Of a stretch of 36,715 bases of DNA, positions 15,705 to 23,733 are shown piece by piece. The DNA lies in the NCBI GenBank assembly GCA_947447895.1, contig CANFLM010000021.1, positions 1 through 36,715 of the forward strand, read 5' to 3'. Each line of letters opens with the position of its first letter. Positions within the stretch are counted from its first letter, which is position 1. The notes beneath the pieces were generated by a model that saw nothing but the letters and a program-made list of their open reading frames with translations, was not told where the DNA came from and ran no database searches. The DNA comes from Hyphomicrobiales bacterium. GTDB lineage: Bacteria > Pseudomonadota > Alphaproteobacteria > Rhizobiales > Beijerinckiaceae. Made by a program: the position numbers and the translations under genes.

Positions 15705-16799
15705 ATGTTTACCAGCAAGACCCGAACCGTCATCGGCACCATCAGCGGCACATCGATGGATGGCATCGACATCGCCATCTTGCGCACCGATGGGCAAACC
15801 CTTGTGGAAGCGGGCTTCGGCGCGACCCTGCCCTATCCCGAAGCCTTGCGGAACAGACTGCTGGATTTTCTGCAAGACCCCAGCCGCGCCATGTCGGACC
15901 CACTGACCCACCTGGAACAGGATGTCACCGATGCCTTCAGCGCGGCGATCGGACAATTCCTGGAGCAGAACCGCATCAACCCAAAAGATATCGAATTGAT
16001 CGGGCTGCACGGCCAGACGGTCTACCACCGGCCCGAACTGGGTTTTACCCGCCAGCTGGGCGACGGGCGGCGGATGGCCGCACAACTGGGCATTACGGTC
16101 GTCGACCAGTTCCGCCTCGCCGATGTCAAAGCCGGCGGTCAGGGCGCACCGCTGGTGCCGGTTTATCATCACGCGCTGGCAAGCCGCCTGCAACAGCCGG
16201 TGATGATCCTGAATTGGGGCGGGGTCGGCAATGTCACCTATCTCGACGGCTCGACGATTCTGGCCTTTGACACGGGTCCGGCATCGGCGCTTTGCGATGA
16301 TTGGGTGCGCAGACATTTCGGCCTGCCCTATGATGAAGGCGGACGCTTGAGCCAGCTCGGTCAGGTCAACCGCAGCGTGCTGGGCCGGTTGCTCGACAAT
16401 CCTTTTTTTGCCACGCGTCCGCCCAAATCTCTGGATCGCAACGACTTCCACGAGCGCGCCCGCATTGTCGAAAGCCTGTCCCCGCATGATGGCCTGGCCA
16501 CCCTTGCCGCCTTTACCATCGAGGCCACCTGCCGGGCATTGGACCACGTGCCGACCCCGCCGCTGCAATGGTTTGTGGCCGGCGGTGGACGCCATAATCT
16601 GCATTTCATGGAGGGGCTTGCCCAACGGCTCGCCGTGCATGTCGTCCCGGTCGAAAGCATCGGGTGGGATGGGGATTTTCTGGAGGCGCAATGTTTCGGC
16701 TATCTGGCGGTGCGTTCCAAATTGGGCCTGCCGCTGAGCCTTCCCAGCACCACGGGCGTCAAAGTGCCGATGACGGGCGGGCGGATCTGGCCCGCCTGA
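15705..16799 (+). CDS. anmK: Anhydro-N-acetylmuramic acid kinase
   Basis: A 364-residue sugar kinase of the ASKHA superfamily that phosphorylates and hydrolyses 1,6-anhydro-MurNAc to MurNAc-6-phosphate (family knowledge). Seen here: the nucleotide-binding start GTISGTSMDGIDIA (11-24), the IGLHGQTVYHRP block, the NWGGVGNVTYL block, the catalytic Asp in FDTGPASALCDDW, YDEGG, and the C-terminal VAGGGRHN. Length is normal. No murQ, nagZ or amgK is seen nearby. Its placement beside an RpiR (MurR-type) regulated amino-sugar cluster suggests cell-wall sugar input, or an AnmK-like kinase recruited for another anhydro or lactone sugar. The 3' end overlaps the convergent DCC-family gene by 41 bases. 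Confidence 0.92.
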   Translation: MFTSKTRTVIGTISGTSMDGIDIAILRTDGQTLVEAGFGATLPYPEALRNRLLDFLQDPSRAMSDPLTHLEQDVTDAFSAAIGQFLEQNRINPKDIELIGLHGQTVYHRPELGFTRQLGDGRRMAAQLGITVVDQFRLADVKAGGQGAPLVPVYHHALASRLQQPVMILNWGGVGNVTYLDGSTILAFDTGPASALCDDWVRRHFGLPYDEGGRLSQLGQVNRSVLGRLLDNPFFATRPPKSLDRNDFHERARIVESLSPHDGLATLAAFTIEATCRALDHVPTPPLQWFVAGGGRHNLHFMEGLAQRLAVHVVPVESIGWDGDFLEAQCFGYLAVRSKLGLPLSLPSTTGVKVPMTGGRIWPA

Positions 16800-17172
16800 C
16801 CAGGAGCCGCGCAATCCGCGAGCGCCAGGGCAGAAACAGTACATAGAGACGTTCAAGGATGGGCAGAACCCTCGGATGTCCCGCAAAACGGGCCAGCCAG
16901 CGCCAGCGCGGCAAGACTTGCCACAAGGCGACAAAACCCGCCGCACCCGACCGCAAGGAGCCATCCGCGAGGCGCACATGGAACCGCGCCATCGCCTGTT
17001 CGCGATCAAGATCGGCCGTCAGGACAGTTCCGGCATCCGACACATCGACAAAGGCAATTTCGCCCGCCCCCTGGCAGGACTGATAATGGGCTATCTCGAT
17101 GCTGCACAAGGGGCAGCTTCCGTCGAAATAGACAACAGGGCAGTGTGGAGGAGCCGATGCAATTTTTTCCAT
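16759..17172 (-). CDS. DCC family (DUF393) thiol-disulfide oxidoreductase-like protein
   Basis: About 137 residues from ATG 17172; the frame is open to a GTG at 17262, but homology begins at CPVVYFDGSCPLC. The family motif is YFDGSCPLC with C20 and C23, the CxxC of this thioredoxin-like group, followed by EIAFVDVSD and a hydrophobic/basic C-terminus (WRWLARFAGHPRVLPILERLYVLFLPWR) that may associate with the membrane. The function of DCC proteins is poorly defined. The tail overlaps the end of anmK on the opposite strand. The SD is weak (GGAA close to the ATG). Confidence 0.8.
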   Translation of the reverse strand: MEKIASAPPHCPVVYFDGSCPLCSIEIAHYQSCQGAGEIAFVDVSDAGTVLTADLDREQAMARFHVRLADGSLRSGAAGFVALWQVLPRWRWLARFAGHPRVLPILERLYVLFLPWRSRIARLLVRRARSARPSSAL

Positions 17173-17318
17173 AGTTCCAATACGATCAATGATCGGGTTT
17201 GGACCTATGGAGATGAGCCGACGAGATGCATGGACCCAAAGCCGATCACACGTTATAATCACCTCATAAATTATGATTGTTCTGTGTTTTTGGCCCTTTG
17301 TGGTGGAGTCTTTGTTTC

Positions 17319-17492
17319 GTGGACAAAATTAAAAAATTTCTGGCGGAAAAGCCCCAAACCGCCAAAGCCGCCCAAAGGCTGGTCGAGCGCACCGTGACCG
17401 AGCCGAAACCCGTTGCGGAAGGCATCACACTGGAACGCGTCGCCGGAATTATGGCGCGCATGGGAAAAACACCCCCCAAAACAAAGCATTAA
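17319..17492 (+). CDS. Small basic protein of unknown function
   Basis: A 57-residue reading frame from GTG 17319 (VDKIKKFLAEKPQTAKAAQ...), with GGTGGAG about 12 bases upstream; the frame also runs back to a TTG at 17277. The sequence is Lys/Pro-rich, amphipathic and without a signal peptide or recognisable domain. It lies between the divergent DCC gene and the histidine kinase gene, in the same direction as the latter and 84 bases before it. The composition looks like genuine coding sequence, but there is no functional clue. Confidence 0.5.
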   Translation: MDKIKKFLAEKPQTAKAAQRLVERTVTEPKPVAEGITLERVAGIMARMGKTPPKTKH

Positions 17493-17576
17493 TCTCGCCC
17501 TCGCCCCGATAACCGTCCAATTCCCGCGTGCTTTTTGTTTCATTCGTTGTTGCGTATTCCCCAATGGGAGCCATTG

Positions 17577-19508
17577 ATGAACCGCCTCAAAGATTATTTT
17601 AACGCCTCGAGCCTTGCTGTGACAGGCATCGCCGTATTGCTGTTTGTGTTCTACCTGTCGTTCAGTTCCGGCGGAGATCAACCCAACACGGTCATCAATC
17701 AAGGACAAGTGCAGCAGTTCCAGTGCGATGACCCGCACAAATCCCTGACCGGGTGGACCAAGATCACTCTGCCCCATTGGGAGATCGGCAAAGAAACACC
17801 GGTGCGTTGCCTGCGGATGACCACCACCTTGACCCGTGCACAATTGAGCGTCGAGAACGGGCCAGCCAAATTGATGATCAATGCCATGACAAGCCTGGGC
17901 AGGGTCTGGCTCAATGGCGAGAAAATCGACGAGATCCTCCATTCCGATTTACGGCAACGGGTGAAATGGTTTCGTCCCTATGCCGTGGCCATTCCCGCAC
18001 ATCTGGTGCGTGACACCAATGTGATGACCTTCGAGTATTTCAATCATGACCCGCTGTTCCAGCTCGGCGAATTGCATATCGGCAGCGAGCCCGCCATCGA
18101 AAACATGATGCGGCAGGTCCTGTTTCTCACCAAGATCACGATCAATGGCTCGAATGTCCTGTTCGGAACGTTGGGCGCCTTTTTGATCAGCTTCAGCATG
18201 CTGTTCAAGCGGGAACGGCTGATCGGACTGGCGGGCATGACCATGTTCGGCTGGGCGTTCTTTTTCAACATGCTGATGATCGTCTCGGTCCCAGCCGAGT
18301 ATTACGCGATCTGGCAGGCCTTGATCTATGGCTTTCTCGCCTGGGCGGTTTTTTCGTTTGCCGATTTCATGAAAGTCATTGCCGAGATCAAATCCAATCC
18401 AGTGCGGACAAAAATACGCAATCTGTTCGGTATTTCTGCTTCCGTCATCTGCCTGTATTTCGGCAATGAGAGCGCCTATTATCTCAATCTCTATTGGGTG
18501 CCGGGGACAATCGCCTATTTGATTTCCGTGCTGATGCGCTGCGTTCTTCTTGAAAATATTTTCCTTAAAAACGAAGGGAAAATGCTGATCCTGCAATCAT
18601 CATTGATGGTGGCCCTGACGTTCCACGATTATCTGGTGTCATCGGGACAGATGAAATACGCCTTTGCCATGCTGGGGGACTATCTGCCGCATATCTGGTT
18701 TGAAGAAATCTATCTGATGCAATTCAGCATGACGGCGTTGCTGATGGTGACGGGCATCATTGTGTTCAAACGTTACCGCACCTCGCAGAATTACCAGATG
18801 GCCGAAGCCACCCGCATCACCAAAGCGCTGCAACACAGCGAAGAGCGGTTACGCGAAGTGCTGCAGAAACAGCATGCCATCAACAATATCCGGCTGATCC
18901 AGTCCGAGCGCGAACGGCTGCTGATGGAAATCCATGACGGAGTCGGCTCGCAACTGATTTCGGGCATGCTGCTGGCCAAGAAACAGGACCTCAGTCAGGC
19001 TGCCGTGCTCGACATGTTCCAGGTCTGCATGGATGACGTAAGGGTGATCATCGACTGCATCTCGCTTGGCAAACCGGCCAATGCTGCAAAAATGATCGGG
19101 GCGCTGCTCGAACGCCAGCGCACCCGGTTGAAAGGCCTCGGCATCGAGCTGGAATTCATCCCTGGCAAAAAACGCAATGCCACCAACCAGAATATTTCCG
19201 ATGCCCAATGTCTGCATGCCAGCCGCATTGTTCAGGAATGCATTGCCAATGCGATCAAACATGCCGAATGCAGCAAAATCACCGTTCATTTGCGCCAGTA
19301 TCGCGACCATCTCATGGTGGTCATCCGCGACAATGGCGAAGGACTGGCACCCATCGACCGGATGGAACTGGGCCGCGGGCTCAAGAATATGCGCAAGCGC
19401 GCCCGTCTGCTGGCCGGACAAATCCGCTTTCTTTCACGCCATGATGGCTTCAGCGTGATGCTGCGTTTCAGAAACACAACCACCGATGGCTGGAAGGCCG
19501 CAGCCTGA
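17577..19508 (+). CDS. Membrane sensor histidine kinase, 7TMR-DISM type with HisKA_3 core
   Basis: A 643-residue sensor. I start it at ATG 17577, preceded by GGGAG at a 6-base spacing. In order: a TM helix (AVTGIAVLLFVFYLSF), a periplasmic beta-rich 7TMR-DISMED-like domain (about 35-190, with VWLNGEKI and YAVAIPAHLV), about seven TM helices (195-430), a coiled coil, then the NarL-type kinase core. H453 lies in ERLLMEIHDGVGSQL, the N-box N558 in CIANAIKHA, and the G boxes are DNGEGL (D585) and GRGLKNMRKRARLL. The His-Asp-Gly pattern is the HisKA_3 phosphoacceptor type that normally pairs with a LuxR-type regulator, but no response regulator gene is adjacent. The ligand is unknown; related periplasmic domains are thought to bind carbohydrates. 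Confidence 0.9.
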   Translation: MNRLKDYFNASSLAVTGIAVLLFVFYLSFSSGGDQPNTVINQGQVQQFQCDDPHKSLTGWTKITLPHWEIGKETPVRCLRMTTTLTRAQLSVENGPAKLMINAMTSLGRVWLNGEKIDEILHSDLRQRVKWFRPYAVAIPAHLVRDTNVMTFEYFNHDPLFQLGELHIGSEPAIENMMRQVLFLTKITINGSNVLFGTLGAFLISFSMLFKRERLIGLAGMTMFGWAFFFNMLMIVSVPAEYYAIWQALIYGFLAWAVFSFADFMKVIAEIKSNPVRTKIRNLFGISASVICLYFGNESAYYLNLYWVPGTIAYLISVLMRCVLLENIFLKNEGKMLILQSSLMVALTFHDYLVSSGQMKYAFAMLGDYLPHIWFEEIYLMQFSMTALLMVTGIIVFKRYRTSQNYQMAEATRITKALQHSEERLREVLQKQHAINNIRLIQSERERLLMEIHDGVGSQLISGMLLAKKQDLSQAAVLDMFQVCMDDVRVIIDCISLGKPANAAKMIGALLERQRTRLKGLGIELEFIPGKKRNATNQNISDAQCLHASRIVQECIANAIKHAECSKITVHLRQYRDHLMVVIRDNGEGLAPIDRMELGRGLKNMRKRARLLAGQIRFLSRHDGFSVMLRFRNTTTDGWKAAA

Positions 19509-19523
19509 CTCTTGGGCATGAGA

Positions 19524-19558
19524 AATAAAAAAGGACGCTTTGTTGTCAAAGCGTCCTT
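19524..19558 (-). terminator. Intrinsic terminator of the small secreted protein gene 19593-19880
   Basis: A 12-bp perfect stem AAGGACGCTTTG/CAAAGCGTCCTT with loop TTGT is followed on the minus strand by a run of T residues (the A-run at 19527-19532). On the plus strand no T-run follows, so it serves the minus-strand gene; the hairpin may also protect the 3' end of the histidine kinase mRNA. Confidence 0.85.
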
Positions 19559-19592
19559 AAATGGCCGTGATCCTGAACAAGGATCAGACGGC

Positions 19593-19880
19593 TTACTTCT
19601 TTGCCTTTTTGGCGGCTGCAGGCGCTGCAACCGGAGCAGGAGCCGGTGCGGAGTAGCTGTCATAGATCTTGTAGATGGCATAGACGCCAGCAGCCACACC
19701 CACGCCAACACCGGCGGTAGCCAGAGCGGTGGTTGATGCCATGGTATTCCAGAAGATAACCGAAGCAGCACCACCGGAAATACCGGCTGCACCCACTTCG
19801 CGGGTATCCCGTGCGGTCTGCGCCTGAGCAGAGCCCATCAAAGCCAAACCCAAAACGGCGGCGGTGACGATCTTTTTCAT
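19593..19880 (-). CDS. Small secreted/membrane-anchored protein, unknown function
   Basis: A 95-residue protein with a clear Sec signal peptide (MKKIVTAAVLGLALMGSAQAQ, cleavage expected near AQA-QT). A Gly/Ala-rich hydrophobic segment (TALATAGVGVGVAAGVYAIY) could insert in a membrane, and the tail is Pro/Ala and Lys-rich (APAPAPVAAPAAAKKAKK). A good GGGGAG SD lies six bases before the ATG, and the gene has its own strong terminator, so it looks like an independently and well expressed monocistron. A perfect -35-like TTGACA lies on the minus strand about 70 bases upstream (19951-19946) and a 12-bp palindrome GCCTGATCAGGC at 19969-19980. No family recognised. Confidence 0.75.
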   Translation of the reverse strand: MKKIVTAAVLGLALMGSAQAQTARDTREVGAAGISGGAASVIFWNTMASTTALATAGVGVGVAAGVYAIYKIYDSYSAPAPAPVAAPAAAKKAKK

Positions 19881-20004
19881 TTGAATCTCCCCAATGTCAC
19901 GTCAAGTGATGACGAATTTTCGTATTTTGCCCTTGATCATGCACTTGTCAACGCCCTGCCGCAAAAATGCCTGATCAGGCGTTAACATCACCCCTTGCAC
20001 AGAC

Positions 20005-20031
20005 AAAAAGCGCCGGCTTTGCAGCCAGCGC
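20005..20031 (-). terminator. Intrinsic terminator of gene 20098-20442
   Basis: On the minus strand the stem GCGCTGGCT/AGCCGGCGC (one G-U pair) with a GCAA tetraloop is followed directly by TTTTTGT. It lies 67 bases after the stop codon of the small secreted protein gene. Confidence 0.8.
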
Positions 20032-20097
20032 CTCTTGCAGGGGATCATAGCAAGGACCGAAGGGGGGAACATGTCCTGTCCTTGCACAAGTGGAGCA

Positions 20098-20442
20098 TCA
20101 GGACTTCGGTGCCACAGTCGGGGTTGTCGCGACAGCTTTGGCATCGGCCTTCGGTGAAGTCTGAGCTGCAGCCTGGGGTGCCTCAGGAACCGGCTTCTTC
20201 TCGGTCTTTGCCGCATCCGTCTTCAGCGCATGATTGCCAACGTGGGTCTGATCTTTGAGGGCTTTATGCTCGACGGTCTTTGCTTTGCTGTCGACACCCT
20301 TGCCATTGGCTGGAGCCGTAATGGCAGGAGTTGTTGCGGCATTGCCGGTAGCAGGGGCTGGCGTCTGCGCAAAAGCGGCGCCAAGGCCAAGAGCACTGAT
20401 CAGGGTAACGGTCGAAACGAGACGGGTCAGGGACTTTGTCAT
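20098..20442 (-). CDS. Small secreted Ala/Pro/Lys-rich protein, unknown function
   Basis: A 114-residue protein with a signal peptide (SLTRLVSTVTLISALGLGAAFAQ, cleavage near AFA-QT). The mature part is low-complexity, rich in Ala, Pro, Thr and Lys (APATGNAATTPAITAPANGKG; KTDAAKTEKKPVPEAPQAA). No Cys, no TM segment and no domain is visible. The SD AAGGAGAG lies seven bases before ATG 20442 and a terminator follows, so the gene is real although its composition gives no functional hint. It could be a periplasmic disordered or cell-envelope-associated protein. The similar size and organisation of the neighbour at 19593-19880 is notable, but they do not look homologous. Confidence 0.72.
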   Translation of the reverse strand: MTKSLTRLVSTVTLISALGLGAAFAQTPAPATGNAATTPAITAPANGKGVDSKAKTVEHKALKDQTHVGNHALKTDAAKTEKKPVPEAPQAAAQTSPKADAKAVATTPTVAPKS

Positions 20443-20620
20443 GGTACTCTCTCCTTGTGGTGGCCTGAATGATCAGGGCCGGTTGCCCGATCAGCTCCGG
20501 GGTTTTGTGTGTCCCGTCTGATCGTTAAAAGGAGATTAGCCGCCCCGCGCTGAACGATGCCTGAGCCCGCGCTTCATAATCCGTTCATCCGCATTTTTTT
20601 GCGATTTTTTTATAGACATG

Positions 20621-20645
20621 AAAAAGGGGGCCGAAGCCCCCTTTT
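20621..20645 (-). terminator. Intrinsic terminator of the NCS2 permease gene
   Basis: A symmetrical element AAAAGGGGGC-CGAA-GCCCCCTTTT lies 17 bases beyond the permease stop. The stem is six GC pairs extended by A-T pairs, with T-runs on both strands, so it could work in both directions. On the minus strand it is read immediately after the permease gene. Confidence 0.85.
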
Positions 20646-20661
20646 GTTGGAGCCCTGATCT

Positions 20662-22014
20662 TCAGGCGTGATCACTGGCCGAGGCCGAGCTGGCGGCGTC
20701 TTTGGCGCTTCCCGATGCGCCGTTGAACCAGGCATTCAGGATCACGGCGGCTATGGAGGCCAGCACGATGCCCGAATTGAGGATCGGTTCGAGGTCTTTC
20801 GGCAGCTTGGAGAAAAAGGCCGGTGCGACCAGCGGGATCAGGCCGAAGCCGATGGAGACCGCGACGATATAGAGGTTGAAGCGGTTGGTTTTGAAATCGA
20901 CATTGGACAGGATCCGCACGCCGGTGGCCGCAACCATGCCGAACATGACAATCCCTGCCCCGCCCAGCACGAAGACCGGAACCGCCGTCATCACCGCACC
21001 CAATTTGGGGATCAACCCCAAAGCCAGCAGGATCACCCCGCCTACAGCCGTCACAAAACGCGACCGCACGCCGGTGACACCAACCAGACCGACATTCTGC
21101 GAGAAGGAGGTATAGGGAAAGGTGTTGAAAATCCCGCCGATCAGCGTCCCCAATCCGTCGGTCAGCAGGCCGCGCTTCAGATCGGGCTCGTGCACGGGGC
21201 GGTCGGTCATTTCACCGACAGCCAGAAACATGCCGGTCGATTCCACCATCACCACCAGCATCACCAGACACATCGAGATGGCAGCAAACAGATCGAAGGT
21301 GGGGGTGGCGAGTTGGAACGGATAGATCAGACCGAACGGCTCGGCCTTGGCCACCGCATCAAAATTCACTTTGCCCAGAGCATAGGCAATCGCAAAGCCG
21401 ACAATCGTGCCCAGCAGCACCGCAATATTGGTGACAAAACCCTTGCCATAACGCATCAGCGCCAAAATCACGATGAGCGTCAAGCCTGCCACCGTCAGAT
21501 GCAACGGGTCGCCATAACCGGGCAAAGTCGGTGCTGCCGCCCCCGCGGCCCAATTCACACCGATCCGCATCAACGATATGCCGATCACCAGAATGATCGT
21601 GCCTGTGACAACAGGCGGAAAGAAGGCCAGCATGCGGCTGACAAAGGGCGCGACCAACAGGCCAAAAATACCCGATATGATCACAGCGCCATAAATGCCG
21701 CCCAGGCCGATCGCCGGATTGGTCGCCATCACCAGCATCGGCGACACCGATGCAAAGGTAACCCCCATCATGATCGGCAAGCGGATGCCGAACGGGCCGA
21801 CCCCGATACACTGGATCAATGTGACCAACCCGCAGGCAAACAAATCGGCATTGACCAAAATGCCTACCTGATCGGGCGGCAGTTTCAATGCGCGGCCAAT
21901 GATCAGCGGCACCGCCACCGCGCCTGCATACATCACAAGCACATGTTGCAGGCCCAAAGCCGCCATGCGCCCAAACGGCAATTGTTGATCCACTGGATGG
22001 ATGTGATCGCTCAT
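20662..22014 (-). CDS. NCS2 family nucleobase:cation symporter (urate/xanthine permease type)
   Basis: A 450-residue inner-membrane permease with 12-14 hydrophobic segments. NCS2 marks: GLQHVLVMYAGAVAVPLIIG at the N-terminus (the conserved QH motif), FGIRLPIMMGVTFASVSPM, MVESTGMFLAVGEMTDRPV in the TM8 region, and the signature FSQNVGLVGVTGVRSR (QNxGxxxxT). This set fits proton-driven purine uptake; the UacT/XanQ branch is more likely than uracil permease. A G-rich SD (GAGGGGGG) precedes ATG 22014. No purine catabolic genes are adjacent, so regulation and exact substrate are open. Confidence 0.92.
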   Translation of the reverse strand: MSDHIHPVDQQLPFGRMAALGLQHVLVMYAGAVAVPLIIGRALKLPPDQVGILVNADLFACGLVTLIQCIGVGPFGIRLPIMMGVTFASVSPMLVMATNPAIGLGGIYGAVIISGIFGLLVAPFVSRMLAFFPPVVTGTIILVIGISLMRIGVNWAAGAAAPTLPGYGDPLHLTVAGLTLIVILALMRYGKGFVTNIAVLLGTIVGFAIAYALGKVNFDAVAKAEPFGLIYPFQLATPTFDLFAAISMCLVMLVVMVESTGMFLAVGEMTDRPVHEPDLKRGLLTDGLGTLIGGIFNTFPYTSFSQNVGLVGVTGVRSRFVTAVGGVILLALGLIPKLGAVMTAVPVFVLGGAGIVMFGMVAATGVRILSNVDFKTNRFNLYIVAVSIGFGLIPLVAPAFFSKLPKDLEPILNSGIVLASIAAVILNAWFNGASGSAKDAASSASASDHA

Positions 22015-22243
22015 CTCGAGCCCCCCTCTTCAGCCTGCGAGATTCATCAGGCTTTCCCATGGACCATGCTAACCAAGCCCGAGAGTGTGGCAAGTCTAGA
22101 TCTTGTTGCGATTGCACAGATATGTGGCGCTGCAGCATATCGGAATGATGATATTGCGGGCAGCTTCGATGCCATATCCCGGAACAGCATGATTTCTTGT
22201 CACAGCACCTTGCAGCCGGACACAACTCGCTTAAAATCGACAC

Positions 22244-22813
22244 ATGATGAAGCGCCGCACCTTTATGGGATTGTGTCTGGCTGCTGCCTGTGCCGCGGGC
22301 ACACCAGCTCAGGCACAGCTGCGCAGCAAACCAGACCCGACCCTCGATCATCTGTTCGAGCGGCTGGCCAAGGCACAGGCTCCTGCCCAAGCCCGGCAGA
22401 TCGCGGAGACAATCGGGCGGCGGCTTGCCCGCTCAGGCAGCGATACCGTCGATTTGCTAGTCTCGCGCGCCAATGGCGCCCTTGCAGCCGATGATCCCGC
22501 TCTGGCGATCGAATTGCTCGACCGCGCCATCATGCTGCGTCCGCAATGGGCGGAAGGGTGGAACACCCGCGCTCTGGTGTTTTTCGCCCTCGACGATCTG
22601 ACCCGTGCCATGGCAGATCTGGTCGAGGTCTTGCGCCTGGAACCACGCCATTATCAGGCCATGATGGGCCTTGGGGCCATCATGCAACAACGCGGGCAGG
22701 TTAAAGCGGCCTACCACCTTTTCCAACGCGCCCAAGCCATCTATCCGCTCTACGACAAGAGCAACGAGGCCCTCGAAAAGCTGCGTCCGCAGGTGGAAGG
22801 CCTCGATCTGTAA
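22244..22813 (+). CDS. Exported TPR-repeat protein
   Basis: A 189-residue protein. The N-terminus MMKRRTFMGLCLAAACAAGTPAQAQ is a signal peptide with a twin-arginine-like RRTFMG, so export by Tat or Sec is likely. The rest is about three tetratricopeptide repeats (NGALAADDPALAIELLDRAIMLRP; ALVFFALDDLTRAMADLVEVLRLEP; GAIMQQRGQVKAAYHLFQRAQAIYP), a scaffold for protein-protein contact in the periplasm. No clear SD is seen upstream; ATG 22244 and ATG 22247 are both possible. Its 3' end is ten bases from the convergent SDR gene. Confidence 0.82.
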   Translation: MMKRRTFMGLCLAAACAAGTPAQAQLRSKPDPTLDHLFERLAKAQAPAQARQIAETIGRRLARSGSDTVDLLVSRANGALAADDPALAIELLDRAIMLRPQWAEGWNTRALVFFALDDLTRAMADLVEVLRLEPRHYQAMMGLGAIMQQRGQVKAAYHLFQRAQAIYPLYDKSNEALEKLRPQVEGLDL

Positions 22814-22822
22814 CAGCGGCGT

Positions 22823-23614
22823 TCAGCCGTTGCGGCGCTGTTTGCGCAACGAGACCAGTCCGATGCCGGTGGCATCAAAACCGCCATCCACCGCCAGTGT
22901 CTGGCCAGTGATATAGCTCGAGCGGCTCGAGCACAGGAAAAACACAGCCTCGGCAATCTCCTCTTCCAGCCCGTAACGGTTGAGCGGAATGGCATCGTGA
23001 TAATCGGCACGAATCTCGGCGCTGTGGACCGCTTTGGCCATCGCGGTATCCACGGGCCCCGGAGCAACCGCATTGACCCTGATCCCGATTGCGCCGAATT
23101 CGGCAGCCTGCTGCTTGGTCAGATGCACCAGAGCGGCTTTGCTGGTGCCATAGGCTACCCGCAAGGTCGAGGCCCGCAAGCCGGAAATCGAGGCAATATT
23201 GACGATGCTGCCGCCACCCGTCTCACGCATCAACAGAGCGGCCGCCTGGGCAGCAAAAAACGGACCGGACAGATTGACATCCAGCACCCTCTGCCACTCT
23301 TCGGGTGTGGTTTCGAGGATCGGCTTGAACACGGCCACGCCCGCATTGTTGACCAGGGCATCGAGCCGCGAAAAATGCGATGCGACAGTCAGGATCGCCG
23401 CCTGGACCGCCCGCACATCCGCCACATCGCACCGGATCGCCAGAACATCATCGGGCTGGCCGATATCGGCCTGCGTCTGCGTCAAGGTCTCCGCATCGAT
23501 ATCCAGCAGGACAACCCGCCAGCCTTCGGCCAGAAAACGCCGCGCCGTGGCCAAACCGATGCCCCGCGCGGCACCTGTGATGAGAGCAACCGAAGATTGG
23601 ACTGGTGTAGACAA
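22823..23614 (-). CDS. Short-chain dehydrogenase/reductase (FabG-like SDR)
   Basis: A classical SDR of 263 residues: nucleotide-binding TGAARGIG (13-20), acidic DID after beta-2 (38-40; favours NAD over NADP), NNAGV (89-93), catalytic Ser in ASISG, and YGTSK with Y155 and K159. The C-terminal ITGQTLAVDGGF is typical of 3-ketoacyl-reductase or sugar/polyol dehydrogenase-like members. The family call is certain, the substrate unknown. It stands alone on the minus strand, without operon partners. It might supply an oxidation step for the upstream sugar cluster, but nothing except distance-limited co-occurrence supports that. Confidence 0.9.
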   Translation of the reverse strand: MSTPVQSSVALITGAARGIGLATARRFLAEGWRVVLLDIDAETLTQTQADIGQPDDVLAIRCDVADVRAVQAAILTVASHFSRLDALVNNAGVAVFKPILETTPEEWQRVLDVNLSGPFFAAQAAALLMRETGGGSIVNIASISGLRASTLRVAYGTSKAALVHLTKQQAAEFGAIGIRVNAVAPGPVDTAMAKAVHSAEIRADYHDAIPLNRYGLEEEIAEAVFFLCSSRSSYITGQTLAVDGGFDATGIGLVSLRKQRRNG

Positions 23615-23733
23615 AGGGACAGGCTCCTCGAAAATCGATCAGGGTCAATCAGCAAGGCCGACCATTGCACCATCATGCCAAAAACCAGCCCGCGCAACAA
23701 TCGGTCTCGTGCAAAGTGGTTAAGCGCGTCCCG

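Noticed and set aside
22015-22243. Purine riboswitch upstream of the NCS2 permease
   Set aside because: I could not find a three-way junction or the conserved loop sequences. Such riboswitches are mainly known from Firmicutes.
20668-22494. Plus-strand open frame of 608 codons opposite the NCS2 permease
   Set aside because: His/Gln/Arg-rich antisense shadow of the permease. The permease on the minus strand has full NCS2 motifs, an SD and a terminator.
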